This document shows positions 1 to 11,841 of a stretch of 64,000 nucleotides of DNA, in pieces. Source of the stretch: Stenogyne calaminthoides (Eukaryota > Streptophyta > Magnoliopsida > Lamiales > Lamiaceae). The position numbers and the translations under genes were made by a program. The notes beneath the pieces were generated by a model. It was not told where the DNA came from. It made no database searches and saw only the letters and a program-made list of their open reading frames with translations. The stretch lies in NCBI GenBank assembly GCA_037126765.1, contig JBBCBC010000027.1, positions 11,370,406-11,434,405 on the forward strand. Reading direction: 5' to 3'. Position 1 is the first letter of the stretch. Each line of letters opens with the position of its first letter.

Positions 1-1
1 A

Positions 2-1173
2 TACATGACCCATCAAGATGGTTTTCAAGTTCCCGGGAAGGAAGAGTACGTTTGCAAGTTGAAGCAGTCCTTATATGGGCTAAAGCAGTGTCCAAGGCAG
101 TGTTACAAGAGATTTGATGACTATATGACACATCTTGTCTACAACAGAAGTCTGTATGATAGTTGTGTGTATCAAAACAAGTTGGGAGATGATTCATTTA
201 TCTACTTGATCTTATATGTTGATGATATGTTGATAGTTGCAAAGAACAAGTTAGATATTCAGAAGTTGAAAGGTCTTCTCAGTGCTGAGTTTGAGATGAA
301 GGATTTCGGTGCTGCCCATAAAATTTTGGGAATGGAGATTCATAAGGATATAAATCAGAAGAAGTTTTCCTTTCACGGAAGGATTACATTCAAAAGATAT
401 TATCAAGGTTTGGTATGTCTACAGCTAAACCTATTGATACTCCAAGTGCTGCGAATATTCATTTGTCTATTATTTTTGCCCCTAAATCTACTGAGGAGAA
501 GGAGTACATATCTCGGGTTCCCTATGCTAGTGCACTAGGGAGTTTGATGTATGCTATGGTCTGTACTAGACCTGATATTACACATATTATTAGTGTTGTC
601 AGCAGGTTTATGGCTCAACCTGGAAAGGAGCATTGGCAGGCTGTCAAGAGGATATTTCGGTACCTTAGAGGTATGTCTGATGTCGATCTCATTTATGGAG
701 ATTATACCAATTGTTTAGTTTCAGGCTACTGTGATTCTGATTATGCAGGAGATGTTAAGAGTAGAAGGTCTATGACCGATTATGCTTTTCCTCTTGGTGG
801 TTCTGTTGTGAGTTGAAAGACAACTTTGCAGCCTACAATTGCTTTGTCTACCGCAGAGGCAGAGTATATGGCCTTGACTGAAGCAGCCAAAGAGGGAATC
901 TGGTTGAAGGGGCTTGTTAGTGATCTTGATCTACATCATGATTATGCAACTCTATTCTCTGACAGTCTGAGTGCAATATGTTTAGCCAAGGATCAAGTTC
1001 ATCATGAGAAAACGAAACATATTGATGTCATATATCATTTTCTGAGAAGTGAGAAGAGGGTTAAGGTGAAGAAAGTTGGGACTGCCGATAACCCCGCTGA
1101 TATGTTCACCATGCCGGTTCCAATTAACAAGTCCCAACACTGTTTAAACTTGTTAAATATTGCAAGGTGTTAG
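2..1173 (+). pseudogene. Copia reverse transcriptase and RNase H, 3' part, broken
   Basis: The first frame (to about 400) holds the RT motifs CKLKQSLYGLKQ and LYVDDMLI, the latter with the catalytic YVDD. It shifts frame near 395-415, where KFSFHGRITFKR should run on into the segment starting MSTAKPIDTPS. The second frame contains YASALGSLMYAMVCTRPDI and the RNase H start (SGYCDSDYAGD). It ends at 814-816 in TGA where Copia proteins have the Trp of the SWKT motif, so this is probably a TGG to TGA change. The third segment (826-1173) has the RNase H motifs ALSTAEAEYMAL and KHIDVIYHFLR and the usual C-terminus NKSQHCLNLLNI. The enzyme would copy element RNA to cDNA, but this copy is dead. Confidence 0.87.
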
Positions 1174-1323
1174 TTGCCTTATTTTTGGAGTAAATCTGTG
1201 TACGAGGAGTTGCTCGTATGTCTGTCACTTTTATGGTGCATCTGGTACATCTGTTGATCTGTGAGAGGATTCAAGTCTAGGTGGAGACAATAAAGTTTCT
1301 TTTATTTTACAAAGGTGGAGATT

Positions 1324-1395
1324 TATTGGGATTTGTTAAAATAAAGGAGTTTTGATTTGTCCCACATTGGATTGTATCAAAAGTGAGAGGACTTC
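1324..1395 (+). repeat. Left piece of the 3' LTR of element A
   Basis: The LTR begins TATTGGGATTTGTTAAAA directly after the polypurine tract. The usual first bases would be TGTTGGG, so the second base is changed. It ends in ACTTC (1391-1395), the left target duplication of element B. The LTR resumes after the right ACTTC at 16073. Confidence 0.75.
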
Positions 1396-3442
1396 TATTG
1401 GTCCCGGTGCAAACGAGTCTTACACGTGTATGGGGGGGAATACACCTGTTCAGTGTTTTAAAACTTTTTCTTACTGAGGTCAGCTTGGGTCAGATAATCC
1501 TGAAGATTAGGTTCTGAGAAGCACAAATCGCTCGAGTCAAAGTCTCTTCGAGATGTTGATCCCGAAATGCTTTTCGGATACCTCGGATAATCCCAACTTA
1601 GTCCTGAGTGTCGAGAGATCCCGAGTTGCTTGGATCGATAACTAACTTCATCAATCCTCAAATGAGAGTTCAGTTTGGTAACTATCTGTTCTAGCTACTC
1701 AGTCGTGCAGAATGGTTGGCCCTTAGTTTATACTCGTTTTAAGCTTTGCTGAAAACCCTTCCCTTTATGAAATAGTGATTAGGTTGTGATTCACTTTACA
1801 TGCAACTTCAGTGGATTGATTCCAACTGAATATCAGTGAAAAAGTATGCTTTCAAAAACAAGTCAATGCAACAAGTAAACGATAAGGAAAGCAATAAAGA
1901 ACACAGCAATTATAGTGGTTCAGAGACTCAAGCTCCTACATCCACTCTCTCTGATCCTTCAGAGAAATTCACTATCAACTTCTGAGCTTTCTAACTACCT
2001 CGCGTAGTTTACTTACTCAACTCGGCCCTGAGTTTTCTAACTACTCCACGTAGTTTACTTACTCAACCCGACCTTGAGCTTTCTGACTACCTCCGTAGTT
2101 TACTTACTCAATCACACACAAGCTTTCAGACTACCCCTGTAGCTTACTAACTTCTTCTCTAGAGTTTTCTGACTACTCCGTGTAGTTTACTAACTCTTTA
2201 CAACTCTTTCTCACCAACAAACACACTCCAACTACCTTCACAAGGGTTTGGGGTTTCTCGGTTGGTTTCCAACTAGGATGAGATATCCTTTACAATGAAG
2301 CACAATGCAAAGGGTTAGGATATCTCGACTAAGCTTTGGATAAATCTTATCAAGCTAAGCTTAGTATAGTGAGCTCTCTTCAATGTAGAAGCACTTGGGA
2401 AATTCAAGGTTTTTCGAGTGCTTTAACTTTTGCAAGAATAAGTTTGAGCTCTTGAGTTGCGTATAAATTTCCCGTAACCGTACAATGTAGAGGGTCACCA
2501 GTATTTATAGGCATACACCAAGGTCACTTTTGAAAACTATCCGTTGGAGAGATAGCTTCGTGAGTTCCCTCTTATGGTGTGTGAGAAACGGCTATATTTT
2601 AGGGTTTGAAACTCCCTAACACATTTTCGGCAATAGCCTTTCATGTAGCCGATCTTCACTTTTTGCAGTTTGGAACTTCTGTACATCTGACATCTTTTGC
2701 AGAGACCTGTCACTGTCAGTGTCAGTATGGTACAGTGTTGCCTTCTTCTTTTTGACTTTTGTCTCCAGTTAAAGGTAGACACCTTCAACGGCTCTTTTGG
2801 TTACCAACTCTGAGTTTGATATAACCTTAACAACACTTCTGACTTAGTTCCTTTTGTCTGCATTTGAATGTCTTGGCAATATCTAACCTTTAAAGGAATC
2901 GCGATCTTCTCAGTATTGCATCCTTCAGATAGATATATTCAGTGCCTCGGAACATTCAGGTTTATACTGAGCATTCAGTATATTACTGAGTCATCAGTAA
3001 TTACTATGCCTTCAGTATTTCTTGATCTTCAATCTTCAGTTCTTCAGTCTTGCTTTCTTCAGAGTCTTCTGAGTCTTCAGGGTCTTCTGAGTCTTAAGAG
3101 TCTTCTGAGACATATTGACTATTGTACTGAATCTTCATGCTGAGTCTTCAGTTACTCAGTATCCTACTGAGTCTTCAGTATCTCAGTTTCATACTGAGTC
3201 TTCAGATACTTCAGTTTCATACTAAAACTTCAGTTTCTTCAGAAACATACTGAGTTCTTCAGAATCTTCAGAACCTATCCTGAACTATATCTGCTGACTA
3301 TACATTTTGCAGATAACATCCTGAATACTCTAAAATTGAATCCTGACTCAACTTATCAAGATCATTCTTGAACATGTCATACTCAGGGGTTTTGGGATCT
3401 TAATCAAAATCATATATCTTTTATTAAATTCATCTCCCAATA
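1396..3442 (-). repeat. 3' LTR of element B (left copy)
   Basis: About 2047 bp, aligned along its length with 14052-16072. Its ends are TATTGG and CCAATA, whereas the right copy has TGTTGG and CCAACA. A TATA box (TATAAATA, minus strand) lies at 2512-2519. At 1985-2205 there are about five degenerate units of roughly 55 bp containing GTAGTTTACTTACTCAA. At 3000-3300 there is a dense run of TCTTCAG/CTGAGTCTTCAG motifs. A small open frame in this LTR (2868-3143) recurs in the other LTR and is not a gene. Confidence 0.9.
1985..2205. repeat. About 55-bp tandem units inside the element B LTR
   Basis: Five degenerate copies of a unit like TTTCTAACTACNCCGTAG followed by TTTACTTACTCAA, with variable spacers. 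The same array occurs in the other LTR at about 14640-14850, so it predates the insertion. It lies upstream of the LTR TATA box in the minus-strand reading and could hold transcriptional control sites; that role is inference. Confidence 0.7.
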
Positions 3443-3932
3443 ATTTCCCCCTTTTTGATGATGCCAAAACCTATCTTGTTACAAACATATAACCTATACT
3501 CGGGTTTCAGTTTATCCTATTACAAGATTGGTTGTCTCCCAACAATTTCTTAAATCAGAGAATCTCCCAACAATTTCAGAGTTTCTCAACAGTTTAATCA
3601 TTCAGCAATTTCTTCAGTAATGAATCTCTTTAAATAGTTCTTTACCAAATACTTAAACAATTTCCCCCAAATTCAGACAATTTCCCCCTTATATGAACAA
3701 ACAATCAGTTCAGAGACATACATTCAGGCATATCAAAATAAAAGACATGTAAATAAGATAATGAGATATTGTCTTTTGATCATAATGATAAATCTTCATT
3801 GATGATTGGTATCCCGTTACAGATTACAGTGAATTTATCAACAAAATAAAAAAGACAAAAATTTAAAGATTACAGAATCTTCTGAGTCTTCAATCTTCAG
3901 TCTTCAGATTTGGCTCTTCAGTCTTCTGTTCT

Positions 3933-5566
3933 TCAGTTTGCTTCATTCTCAACTTCATCAGCGGGCACCTCCAGGTCAAACATTCCGAAAAATCTCTTCT
4001 TCAGCTCATTCCTCTCTTTTATGATATCCGGACTGTTTCCTGTTAGACCCAACTGACCAGCATACAGAGCAATATCTTGAGTAATGGCCTTCTCATTCAC
4101 CAAGCCATTACCAAGTCTTGGAGGTGGATAGGAATATGGACCAGGGGCCACTATCTGTACTTCTCCTTCATCCACAAAGTTAATCCAGCTCTGTAGATAC
4201 TTTGGATAGAAGATAAGAAGATATTCAATGAAAGCTTCATTCTGATCTGAGCTTTCCCCTCTCCATTCCCTAAGAACATCATAATTGAACCAGAAGGTTC
4301 TCTTGACTTCTTCCCACATATCGTTGAGTTTGATGGGCATCCATTTATCAACGTGGGGCCACTTTAGTGCATTTGATGTTCCTTTCCTCTTGCTCGCAAA
4401 CTTTCTGAATTCACTCCTTCGCTTCTGCTCTTCGTCTATCTTCTTTCTGATCACAGACGCTCCTGAGACCGAAGCAGCAGCTTTCTTAGCTTGTTCCATT
4501 TGGAGTGTCTTCAGAGCATTTCTTGTGTTGAAGACTTTCTTCTGAGGTTGAGACTCAGATACCACTTGTTGGTCCGTTTCTTCATCATCCAGAATCAGTT
4601 TTCTCTGGATTGGCTTAGAAGCCTTCGCACGCTTGCTTACAGGTTGAACAACGTCCAAGGCTTTCGTCTTCATAGGCAGTTCAGCAGCAGCCTGGCTTGT
4701 TCCAACCTTTTCTCTAGCACTCAGTTTTTCTTTTGTAACATCAAGCATGGTTTGCTTAGAAACTCGAGTGTAGATAGGCTTCTCTACCTGAGCGAACTTC
4801 AATTTCTCAGTAGCTTTGACTTCTTTTAAGGCTTTTGCTAGATTATACATTTCAGCATCTTTCTGAGCCTTCTTCTCCAAAGTACGTGTCATGAACTTTC
4901 TGAGGTCTTCACCTTCCTTTTCCCCCTTCTTGGCACCGTAATTTGGAAGAAGTCTGGAGAGTGCTGTGTCCATGTGATATTGCTCTTTGCTCACACAGCG
5001 AATCTCTCCTGCTATCTGATCTTGTTCGTCTTCCAGCCTCCTTAGATGGTTCTTGGCCACAGAAAATTCTTCAGATAAGTGGGCAAACTGGCCAGAGAGT
5101 GCTTCTTTGAACACCTCTGTCATCTTGGTCATGAGCATTAAGCTCATTTCCTCAACAACAGATTTTATTAGCACCTCATTCTTCTCTGCCAGTTTCACCT
5201 CTAGGAAATCAGAACTCTCCGGTGTTTTACGCTTGATTCATCACTTAACTTTCGGCCTTGACTCCCTCCAAACTTCTCATTCAGCTTTCCTTCCATGGAG
5301 GTCATCTGGGTGGTCAGAGTGTTTTAAGTTTGCACCAGCTCTGAAGAGTGACTAAGACTTTCCATCTTTTGAGCTTGGTTGGCCAATGTTTCTTCCATCT
5401 GAGCAATTTTGATCATCATTGGCTCAACCTTCTCAAGTTTCTTCATCACGGGAGTGAGATCAATCTCAGGAATCTTCTGCACCTTCTGTGTTGTTTGATC
5501 ATCCTGAGCTTCAGCTTCGTTCTGAGCTCCAGTCTCCAACTGAGCCTCAGTCTGTTTATCAGACAA
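3933..5566 (-). pseudogene. Env-like region of element B, C-terminal coiled-coil part
   Basis: The main open frame (5198-3933, about 421 codons) has no ATG at its 5' end, so it is the interior of a longer product. Upstream, 5566-5324 gives a Glu/Gln-rich stretch in another frame (QLETGAQNEAEAQDDQTTQK, then LEKVEPMMIKIAQMEETL). The N-terminal third has heptad-like Leu/Met spacing, suggesting a coiled coil. The middle is Lys/Arg-rich with KRAKASKPIQRKLILDDEE. The C-terminal third (KWPHVDKWMPIKLNDMWEEV onward) is more globular, with aromatic residues. SIRE-type elements carry such a coiled-coil ORF after pol. I see no convincing signal peptide or membrane anchor. Its function is unknown. Confidence 0.75.
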
Positions 5567-6398
5567 TTCAGAATTAAAGATAGAACTTTCAAGAACTTTG
5601 GCATAATTGTCAATAGTGTCAAAAAAGGTACTGAAGGGGTGCTAACCGATCGAGGTTGACCAATTTCGGGTTGATCGACCTTGAAGTCTCCTTTTCCATC
5701 CGAGGCCGATCCTCGGCATCTCCTGTTGGTCCCCATCTCCATCTTGAGATTTGTCTCCTCGCTTTCGGGCACCAACTTCGTGTAGCTTTTCTCTCGGCTT
5801 AACTTCCTCTGAACCAAATTTCATCAAAATCGGAGTTTTTCATCCCGAGCTTTGTTCTCTGAACCACGAGAAGTCGGTCGGAAAGGTTGTCTCCTCATTC
5901 CACCGATCTTCCCTCAAATGTAGCAATGTCAAACATCTCGGGAAGAGTCTCGATTGAGAATGAACCATGGTCAATAATGTCCCGAAGACATCTTGCAGAT
6001 CGGGTAAAGAAGTCGAGCTTAGGGTAGCGGTCAAGAATGAACCGTTCCCCCTTGCTCCTCCATTCTCCTTCTTCAGCCTCGCCCTTCTTCCATCTCGGGC
6101 TTTCTGGTTCAGTTGAAGCATCAGTTGTGGGATCAAGCAGTAGATCACTCAGGAGTTCATCAAGAATATTCTGCGCTCCCGAGTCTCGGCACCCTCTCGA
6201 AGGTTGTCTTGTCAGGTCCTCGGTTGCATCCCGAGTGGGTTACGAGGCTCTGGTGGTATATCCTCGAGTTAGTCTGAGTTGGCTCCTCTGTCTGCAATGG
6301 CATATCGAGATAGGAATCTCTGAGGTCTGAGCTCCTGTGAAAATTTCCTGAGAAATTTTGTCTGAACTTAGAGATGTCTCAAGCACCTCAGAGAAGAC
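5567..6398 (-). other. Degraded middle of the env-like region of element B
   Basis: Only short frames occur here and none joins the flanking env-like frames. The stretch is very rich in TCGA, CGAG and CCGAT and nearly free of CTGA/TCAG, unlike the clean frames on both sides (3933-5566 and 6399-7472). Position and orientation imply it was the middle of the same ORF, damaged or mis-read. Confidence 0.6.
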
Positions 6399-7472
6399 CT
6401 ACTCCTCAGTCTGTTCTTGTGCCTTTGAGATGACCTGAGCTAAAACTTGCAATGGCGAACTTTTAGCGGTTTGGCCCTCAGGTTGAATCTCCTCAGAATT
6501 ACTATCATCTTCATCAGTGAGAACCACCAATCTTCTGCGTTTTGGGGCAAGGTTCTTCTGCTTCATCATTTTTGCACTCTGCTCCATCTTTGCCTCTAAC
6601 AAAACCTTCCCCCTGGTTTGTTGAGTCTCTTTTTCAGCCGCAACTGGTGATTCTACCTTCTTTTCTCTCTTCCCTCGAATGGCTTGCTTCTTCACAGCAA
6701 TGGGCTTGAAGAGTATTTTGGATTTAGGGAATGGGGTCGAATTGGCGAAGATATCCTCCTCCTCTCTGCACATCTCCAAAATATAAGCAATTTTGGTGGC
6801 ATGGTGGATCTTGCCTTTTATTGAAATCGCCCCGTCAACCTTCTTCAAAACTTTGATCTGCTCACTCACCGTCTGAATCAAAAATTTCAGCCAGTTGAAG
6901 TCGGTGGTGGGTGAGGCCTCGATCGCCGCCATCAATCTGAGCTTCGGGGTATTGATCTGCTCAAAACTCCCCACAAGACTCATGATGCTCTTGCTCACAA
7001 TATCCATCAACACACGATATTGTGGCTTTTAGTGCCTTTTATGAAATGTCGCCTCAAATTTAACAGAATTCTCAGCAATCCTATCTAAATACTCCTGCTC
7101 TCTTCCTGACATATACATCGCAGGATCCTCACCTCTATCATAGAGCTCAAAAACATCATTCAGATTTTTCAGAACTATATACAGATCCCTCTCAAAATCG
7201 ATGTATTTGAATGACTGCTCTAAATGCGATACAGTTATCTTAGAATGCATACAGTCCTCTTCATCTATCTTCAAGTTATAGATGAATTCGATTACCTCTT
7301 TCGCAAACTCCTGGTCTGGTCGGCTTGCAACTAGATGGGTGAGTTTAGCCAGTCGAATCATATGCAGAGCCTCCTCTTCTGGCTTTGAGTTGGTTGTACT
7401 TTCGAGTGAGACAACGAACTCGTACCAAGGCTTGTTGGTTTCGGCTAATCTCTCGAACAAGGTTGGGGCCAT
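6399..7472 (-). pseudogene. Env-like region of element B, N-terminal part
   Basis: The likely start is the ATG at 7470-7472, giving MAPTLFERLAETNKPWYEFV. The frame runs to an in-frame stop at 7029-7031 and then continues in the same frame to 6399, so one nonsense change splits an ORF of about 357 codons. The first part is acidic and helical. The second contains a basic cluster PKRRRLVVLTDEDDSNSEE that could act as a nuclear signal. It lies about 0.7 kb after the RNase H end, as in SIRE elements. The product is of unknown function and is non-functional as read. Confidence 0.72.
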
Positions 7473-8184
7473 TTTAGAGATTGATTGAAGAAATGAAGCT
7501 TTTAGGGTTTGGGAATTTCTGGGCAAAAGGGGATTTTTAATTGCAGAGGATTTGGGAACGAAGGGTTTGATAAAATTTTGGCTTGAATGGCTTATTGGTG
7601 TTTATAAATAGCTTCGAGATCGTGGGGAATCGTGTTGGTTAGGTGAAAAACAACGGTTGAGATTAATCTCCAATTAATCGGGTATACGAACCGACGATCT
7701 CCGAAATGTAAGCCGCCAAAACATCCTCATTGGTCAAGAAATGTAACAGAGCATTTAATGACTGTTGACCTTCTTCGGAATTTCAAACGATCCCGCCCAA
7801 AAACATTCCTCAGGTGTTTTGTATTTATTGCAAATGATTACTGAATTTTATTTAAGCAATAAATGAGTTGCATGAGTCATTACTTCTTCAGACTAATTTC
7901 TCCTATCAGTCTTCTTTGAGTAATTGACCTTGATAAAATGTCGATAATATCTTGAAATCTTGAATGGGTTCAAGATGCTCTTGAAAGCTTGACCTTGAAG
8001 AACTCGAGTTTCTGAGACTCCGATTCGAAATTTCCATTTTATCCCGAGCTTCCGGTAGAGAATTCGAGAAAAACTTCATGCATCCGAAAAACCTTCAATC
8101 TTTCATATTTTACTCTATACACTGGTTCTAACATCCCTAATTTAATCGAAAGTTCCCGAAATCTTGATTCCGCCAAAGGTTTAG
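7473..8184 (-). other. Spacer between pol and the env-like region of element B
   Basis: There is no sustained frame. It includes the end of pol beyond the RNase H motif, and a TTTATAAATAG-like string near 7600 on the plus strand. I see no independent gene. Confidence 0.5.
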
Positions 8185-9571
8185 TCAAGATATCGACTCT
8201 CTGCTATCGAGATGAATTTTCTCCATCCTTATGTCCTTTTTCTCGACATGATCTCTGATGAAGTGATGTCTGATATCCACATGCTTGCATCTAGTGTGCA
8301 ATACCGGATTTTGTGAAATAGCAATGGCACTATTATTGACACAAAATATTGGTACTTCATTGGCTACAACTTTATAATCCCTCAATTGTTGTCCGAGCGA
8401 AAGAATCGGAAAGCACAGCTAGCTTCCCTGACCATGTATTATTCAATAATCTTGGTTGCTCTTGCCATCGAGGTTTCTTTGAAAACCAAGATATCGGTTT
8501 ACTTCCTAGAAATTGACAAGTTCATGTAGTGGACTTCCATCAATTCTGCAACCTCCATAATCGACATCCGAGTAACCCCGTTAATTCAAGGTTATCATCA
8601 CCGATACCATAATCCTTTATTCATTGTGCCCTTAAGATACCTCAAGATCTTTTTGGCGACCTCCATGTGACTAGCCTTAGGATTAGCTTGGTATCTTGCA
8701 CATATCCCAACAAAGAAATGTTATATCCTACCTACTTGGCTGTGAGATAGAGCAATGATCCAATGATTCCTCTATAATCGGTATGGGCTTTTACTTGATT
8801 TGCCTTCTAATCGGGATCTATCTTGTAGTTAGTATTCATGGGAATCCTAACCGCATTGCAATCTGACACCATATTTGCGTCGGATCTCGGTGTACTTTAT
8901 GCGGTTGATGAATATTCCTTCCTTTGATTGTTTCACTTGAAGACCTAGAAAAGAAATTCATCTCTCCCATCATTGACATCTCAAACTTGCCTTTCATCAG
9001 TGTTGAAAACTTTTCACACATTTGATGATTTGGAGATCCAAAAATGATGTCATCAATATATATTGAACTAGTAAGATATCTTTCCCATCTTCTATCCCGA
9101 ACAGAGTTCTATCAACGATCCTTTGACAAAACCATGGTCAAGTAGAGAAACCCGAGAAAGAGTATCATACCATGCTCTAGGTGTTTGCTTGAGACCATAC
9201 AAAGGCTTTTCTCGAGCACAGAACTTGGTCATTCTGTTTGAAACCGGGAGGTTGTTCCACATAAACCTCTTCTTTAAGCACACCATTCGAAAATGCACTT
9301 TTCACATCCATCGATGGATCGTGAACTTCATGTGGGCAAAGATATGCAAGAAACAATCGATGGCTTCTAGTCTTGCAACAGGTGCAAAGGTTTCATCATA
9401 ATCCAAGTCTTCTTCTTGGGAATAACCTTGTGCAACTAGCCTTGTCTTGTTTCTTACAATGTTGTTGTTTTCATCTCTTTTGTTCTTGAAAACCCACTTG
9501 GTTCCAATGACATTGTGCCTTTCTGGTCTATCTACTAGCTCCCATACTTCATTCCTTGAGAATTGATTCAA
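8185..9571 (-). pseudogene. Copia reverse transcriptase and RNase H of element B, broken
   Basis: From 9571 the frame gives VWELVDRPERHNVIGTKWVF, NKTRLVAQGYSQEEDLDYDE and TFAPVARLEAI, the classical 5' end of Copia RT. A second segment (9298-9092) has LYGLKQTPRAWYDTLS. After a badly broken stretch, 8385-8185 gives VPIFCVNNSAIAISQNPV and KHVDIRHHFIRDHVEKKDI, the RNase H end of SIRE-type elements. Several frameshifts separate the pieces, and the catalytic YVDD stretch is not readable in one frame. Confidence 0.85.
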
Positions 9572-10720
9572 ATTTCATCTTGCATAGCGAAGAATCTAAT
9601 GAGAATCTTGTAGAGCTTCACCAATCTCGATGGGTTCCTTTTCGATGAAGCGGCGAGAATAGTGCACTTTCACCATGGAACCTTCTTGTTTTAACACCTT
9701 TAGTTAGATCACCCACAATCTGACTTGTAGGATGACTATCTAACCATTTCCTTCTTGATGTTCCCCCTTCAATGGTATCCTCAACATTTGAAATGTTAGG
9801 TTCAGTTAAGTCAGTAAACTCAGGGAACAACAAAATAGGAGAAAGAGAATCATCTACCTTAGGGGAAATTCTATTCAGAACATTGTCGAGACATTTGTTC
9901 CCCTTTGGTTGATAGATTCAGGATTTGCCTCAGCTGTGACCACATCTTCATTGGCATCACATACACGAGTCCGAATCGGGTGTCTGCTCAGATTGGTCAC
10001 CTTTGGAGTGTTGGTTTTCTTGAGTCTCACCATTAAGGAGTTCCATCCCGAACTTCTTTATTCGAAGTCCGAGTCACTCCAATCATAGGATGTGACTGAC
10101 TTCTTCTTTTCTGGTTCAGTGGATGATTTATCTTTTCTTTTTGCTTAATCTGGTGATCCTCTTAGTCGGTTCATTTGCATCATGTTCCCTGTTTCTTCCG
10201 AACACAAGTAGATTCATCAAAAAACAACATAAGGTGTTTCCTCCACAATAAGAGTCCCACTGATTGTAAACTCGAAAGCTTTTTGACTTGAAATATCCTA
10301 AGAATATTCCTTCATCGCCTTTACTATCGAAAAGTTTTCAACCGATCTTTACCATTATTGTGTATGAAACACTTTAGAACCAAAACACACGAAAAGAAAG
10401 AAACAAGAGGCTTCCTTTCATTCCAAAGTTCATAAGGCATTTTGCCTTGACTCTTGGTCAACATGGATCTATTTTGAGAGTAGCGTCACGGTGTTGACAA
10501 CCCAAATTTCAAAACCTCTTAGGAATATCGACCAAAGAATCATTGTCCTTGCGAACTTTTTCGAGTCATGTTCCTTCTTTCAAAGAACACCATTTTTTTG
10601 TTGAGGGTCCTTGCGGTGATGTTTCATGTGAAATTCCATTTCTTTGCACAATAATCGATATGATATGATTTATAAACTCGGTTCCTTTGTCGATCGATTT
10701 TGACCACACTCGATTTTTTC
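9572..10720 (-). pseudogene. C-terminal integrase and linker of element B, heavily degraded
   Basis: It lies between the readable integrase core and RT. Short minus-strand frames carry SRRKWLDSHPTSQIVGDLTKGVKTR, which resembles the linker before Copia RT (SNWIVGDISKGVRTR type). Frames are broken every 50-200 bp. The stretch is rich in TCGA and poor in CTGA. Confidence 0.6.
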
Positions 10721-11834
10721 TCAATCTTGAGCCTTTTCAAAGAGTTCCGCAATTTTATCTCGAGTCTCTTTCTTCTTGAGTAAGAATATGACCCAAGTAT
10801 ATCTTGAGTAGTCATCAACTACTACTAGTGTGTATTTCCTGCCATTGGTGCTCACTGGTGTTATAGGACCAAAGAGATCCATATGCAAAAGCTGAAGTAT
10901 TCTCTCAGTAGAAACTTCTACTTTGCTTTTAAATGATGCTTTAACTTGTTTTCCTTTCTGGCATGCATCACAAATGTGTTCCTTCTTGAACACTTCATTA
11001 AAGCAACCCTCTCACAAGAGCTAATCTTGCAAGCTTGTTCAGGGTTTTAAAATTCAGGTGATTCATCCTTTTATGCCATAACCAACTGGTATCTGTGGAA
11101 CTTTTAGGAGTTGAACTCCAATCAGCACGATACACATTTCCTTTTCTTGTACCAGTCAGTAGTACCTTCTGTGATGTATCATCTTTCACAAAACATAAGT
11201 TCTTAGAGAACTCAACATTAAAACCCTTATCACAGAATTGGCTAATTGAAAGCAAGTTATGCTTCAATCCAGATACATATGAAACACCATGGATATGAAC
11301 TGAGTCGATTTCCAAAGTTCCATATCCTTCAGTCTGTCCCTTGGAGTTATCTCCAAAAGTGATCTGCGGGCCTCTTTGTTCAACATAGTCAATTTGAGCA
11401 TCTTCTTGAATCTGTCGTATGTCTTGAGCATCCACCGTCAAGATACCATACATCGAGCTTTTTTCATCTCTGCTTTCGATGCCATGTGATCTTTAGTCGA
11501 TTCGATGCCTTTGTTTTCCTCCAAAAACAGATCAATTCTTAGGTACCCAATTTGTGTAGGGTCCTACAAGGTTAGATGTACCTTTCGGAATCCAAATCTG
11601 CCTGACAACTCTAATCACTTTAGAATGGCTGATCTGTCTTCCATAAACATCTACATATACATCCACTACTCTAGGTGCCTTAGCAGTTTTCTGTATATGT
11701 GTGCTAGCTTTAGCATGAACATGGGCTTTTGAATTCTTCTTTGGTTCAGGCCTTTTGTTCAGATGCTTAGGCTTTTGTGCAGCCGGTCTAAATCTTTGAT
11801 GACTTGGGTTCAGATAACCTTTACCCTTAGGCAA
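10721..11834 (-). pseudogene. Protease to integrase core of element B, broken
   Basis: 11834-11532 ends in IWIPKGTSNLVGPYTNWVPKN, the SIRE-type segment before the protease. 11453-10998 holds protease-to-GAG_pre-integrase sequence: GVSYVSGLKHNLLSISQFCD and WLWHKRMNHLNFKTLNKLA (His residues of the integrase zinc site). 10993-10721 holds CDACQKGKQ, HMDLFGPITPVSTNGRKY and VVVDDYSRYTWV with the first catalytic Asp residues of the integrase core. The protease active-site segment itself (a DSG-type motif near 11460-11530) is not readable. Confidence 0.85.
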
Positions 11835-11841
11835 GTAGGGT

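Larger units (their letters stand above)
1..1395 (+). mobile_element. Element A: 3' end of a TNT1/Tork-like Copia retrotransposon
   Basis: This is the 3' portion of a Ty1/Copia element that enters from the left edge. It shows reverse transcriptase, RNase H, a polypurine tract (AAAGGTGGAG, 1311-1320) and then the start of the 3' LTR at 1324. The LTR is interrupted at 1395 by element B and resumes at 16073-16399. The RNase H end and the GGTGGAG tract directly before TNTTGGGATTT are typical of the TNT1/Tork group. The 5' part lies outside the window. The reading frame carries a frameshift and a stop, so this copy is not autonomous. Confidence 0.88.

Noticed and set aside
2868..3143. Open frame beginning MSWQYLTFKGIAIF, repeated at 15509-15835
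   Set aside because: It lies wholly inside the two LTRs of element B on the strand opposite to the element, and consists of TCTTCAG repeat translation. It is not a gene.
4285..4829. Plus-strand frames opposite the env-like ORF
   Set aside because: They are the complementary shadow of the real minus-strand coding stretch.
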